Assembly: GCA_012962595.1 (NCBI GenBank)
Contig: DTXE01000093.1
Coordinates: 1 to 7,466, forward strand
Reading direction: 5' to 3'
DNA from: Syntrophaceae bacterium
GTDB lineage: Bacteria; Desulfobacterota; DTXE01
Length of the DNA: 7,466 nucleotides
Shown: positions 7,373-7,466 of the stretch, piece by piece
Layout: every line of letters begins with the position of its first letter
Position numbering within the stretch: position 1 is the first letter of the stretch
The notes under the pieces: generated by a model
The model's database searches: none
Told to the model about the DNA's origin: nothing
Seen by the model: the letters and a program-made list of their open reading frames with translations, nothing else
Translations under genes and position numbers: made by a program

Positions 7373-7466
7373 ATGCCACGCATAGCAAGGATAGTAGGTA
7401 TAGGATATCCCCACCACACCGAATGCGGTTGTAAGATAAATGCCTATTGCCTCATGGGTAATCATA
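7373..7466 (+). pseudogene. REP-associated/IS200-like Y1 transposase, N-terminal fragment with internal deletion, runs off the window
   Basis: From ATG 7373 the frame stays open for 31 codons to the window edge. It starts MPRIARIVGIGYPHH and then reads KINAYCLMGNH. Both blocks are recognisable in REP-associated tyrosine transposases (Y1_Tnp superfamily, HUH single-strand endonucleases). Typical members begin MPRxARxxxPGxPHHxTQRGN and, about 30-35 residues later, have the xAYCLMxNHVHL strand carrying the HUH histidines. Here only about six residues (TECGCK) separate the two blocks. A stretch of about 30 codons, including the TQRGN segment, therefore appears to be missing, with the frame kept. 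The window ends at the first histidine of the presumed HUH motif, so the nickase His pair and the catalytic Tyr cannot be assessed. No clear ribosome binding site precedes the ATG. It is most likely an inactive remnant; a short, diverged but active variant is less likely. Confidence 0.65.

Overview
The window is a tightly packed run of seven plus-strand housekeeping genes that fills positions 24-7265. It is followed by about 200 bases holding a mobile-element remnant. Gaps between genes are 19 bases or less, and two gene pairs overlap, so a single long transcript is likely. The order is pgpH-type HD phosphodiesterase, ybeY, pdxJ, acpS, nnrDE (NAD(P)HX repair), tsaE, lysC. From memory, this order (pdxJ-acpS-nnrDE-tsaE-lysC after a 7TM-HD protein and ybeY) is typical of Deltaproteobacteria such as Geobacter and relatives (Desulfobacterota/Desulfuromonadota). 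The YbeY variant, with a Y-L-N-R stretch before TNVLAFP, also fits that group. Base composition is moderately AT-rich, and ATA, AGG and AGA codons are frequent. The genus cannot be named from this sequence.

Region by region: 1-23 is the tail of an intergenic space; no promoter is visible, so the operon probably starts upstream. Positions 24-2456 encode a membrane cyclic-dinucleotide phosphodiesterase candidate. Positions 2362-2850 encode the rRNA-maturation endoribonuclease YbeY, whose first 95 bases lie inside the end of the previous gene in another frame. Positions 2870-3589 (pdxJ) and 3595-3972 (acpS) make the cofactor PNP/PLP and activate acyl carrier protein. Positions 3974-5554 (nnrDE) repair damaged NAD(P)H, 5544-6035 (tsaE) supports tRNA t6A modification, and 6045-7265 (lysC) opens the aspartate amino-acid family.

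The genes do not form one pathway. The shared theme is basic growth: ribosome and tRNA quality (ybeY, tsaE), cofactors and carriers (pdxJ, acpS, nnrDE), amino-acid supply (lysC) and membrane second-messenger control (pgpH). PdxJ supplies the cofactor used by aminotransferases downstream of LysC, but that link is general.

From 7266 to the end there is an inverted repeat around the lysC stop, a near-perfect palindrome at 7311-7337, and the start of an IS200-like/REP-associated tyrosine transposase reading frame at 7373. That frame appears to have lost roughly 30 codons near its N-terminus and runs off the window. No previously undescribed system is evident. The most unusual items are the 95-base coding overlap between pgpH and ybeY and the internally deleted transposase with its palindrome.
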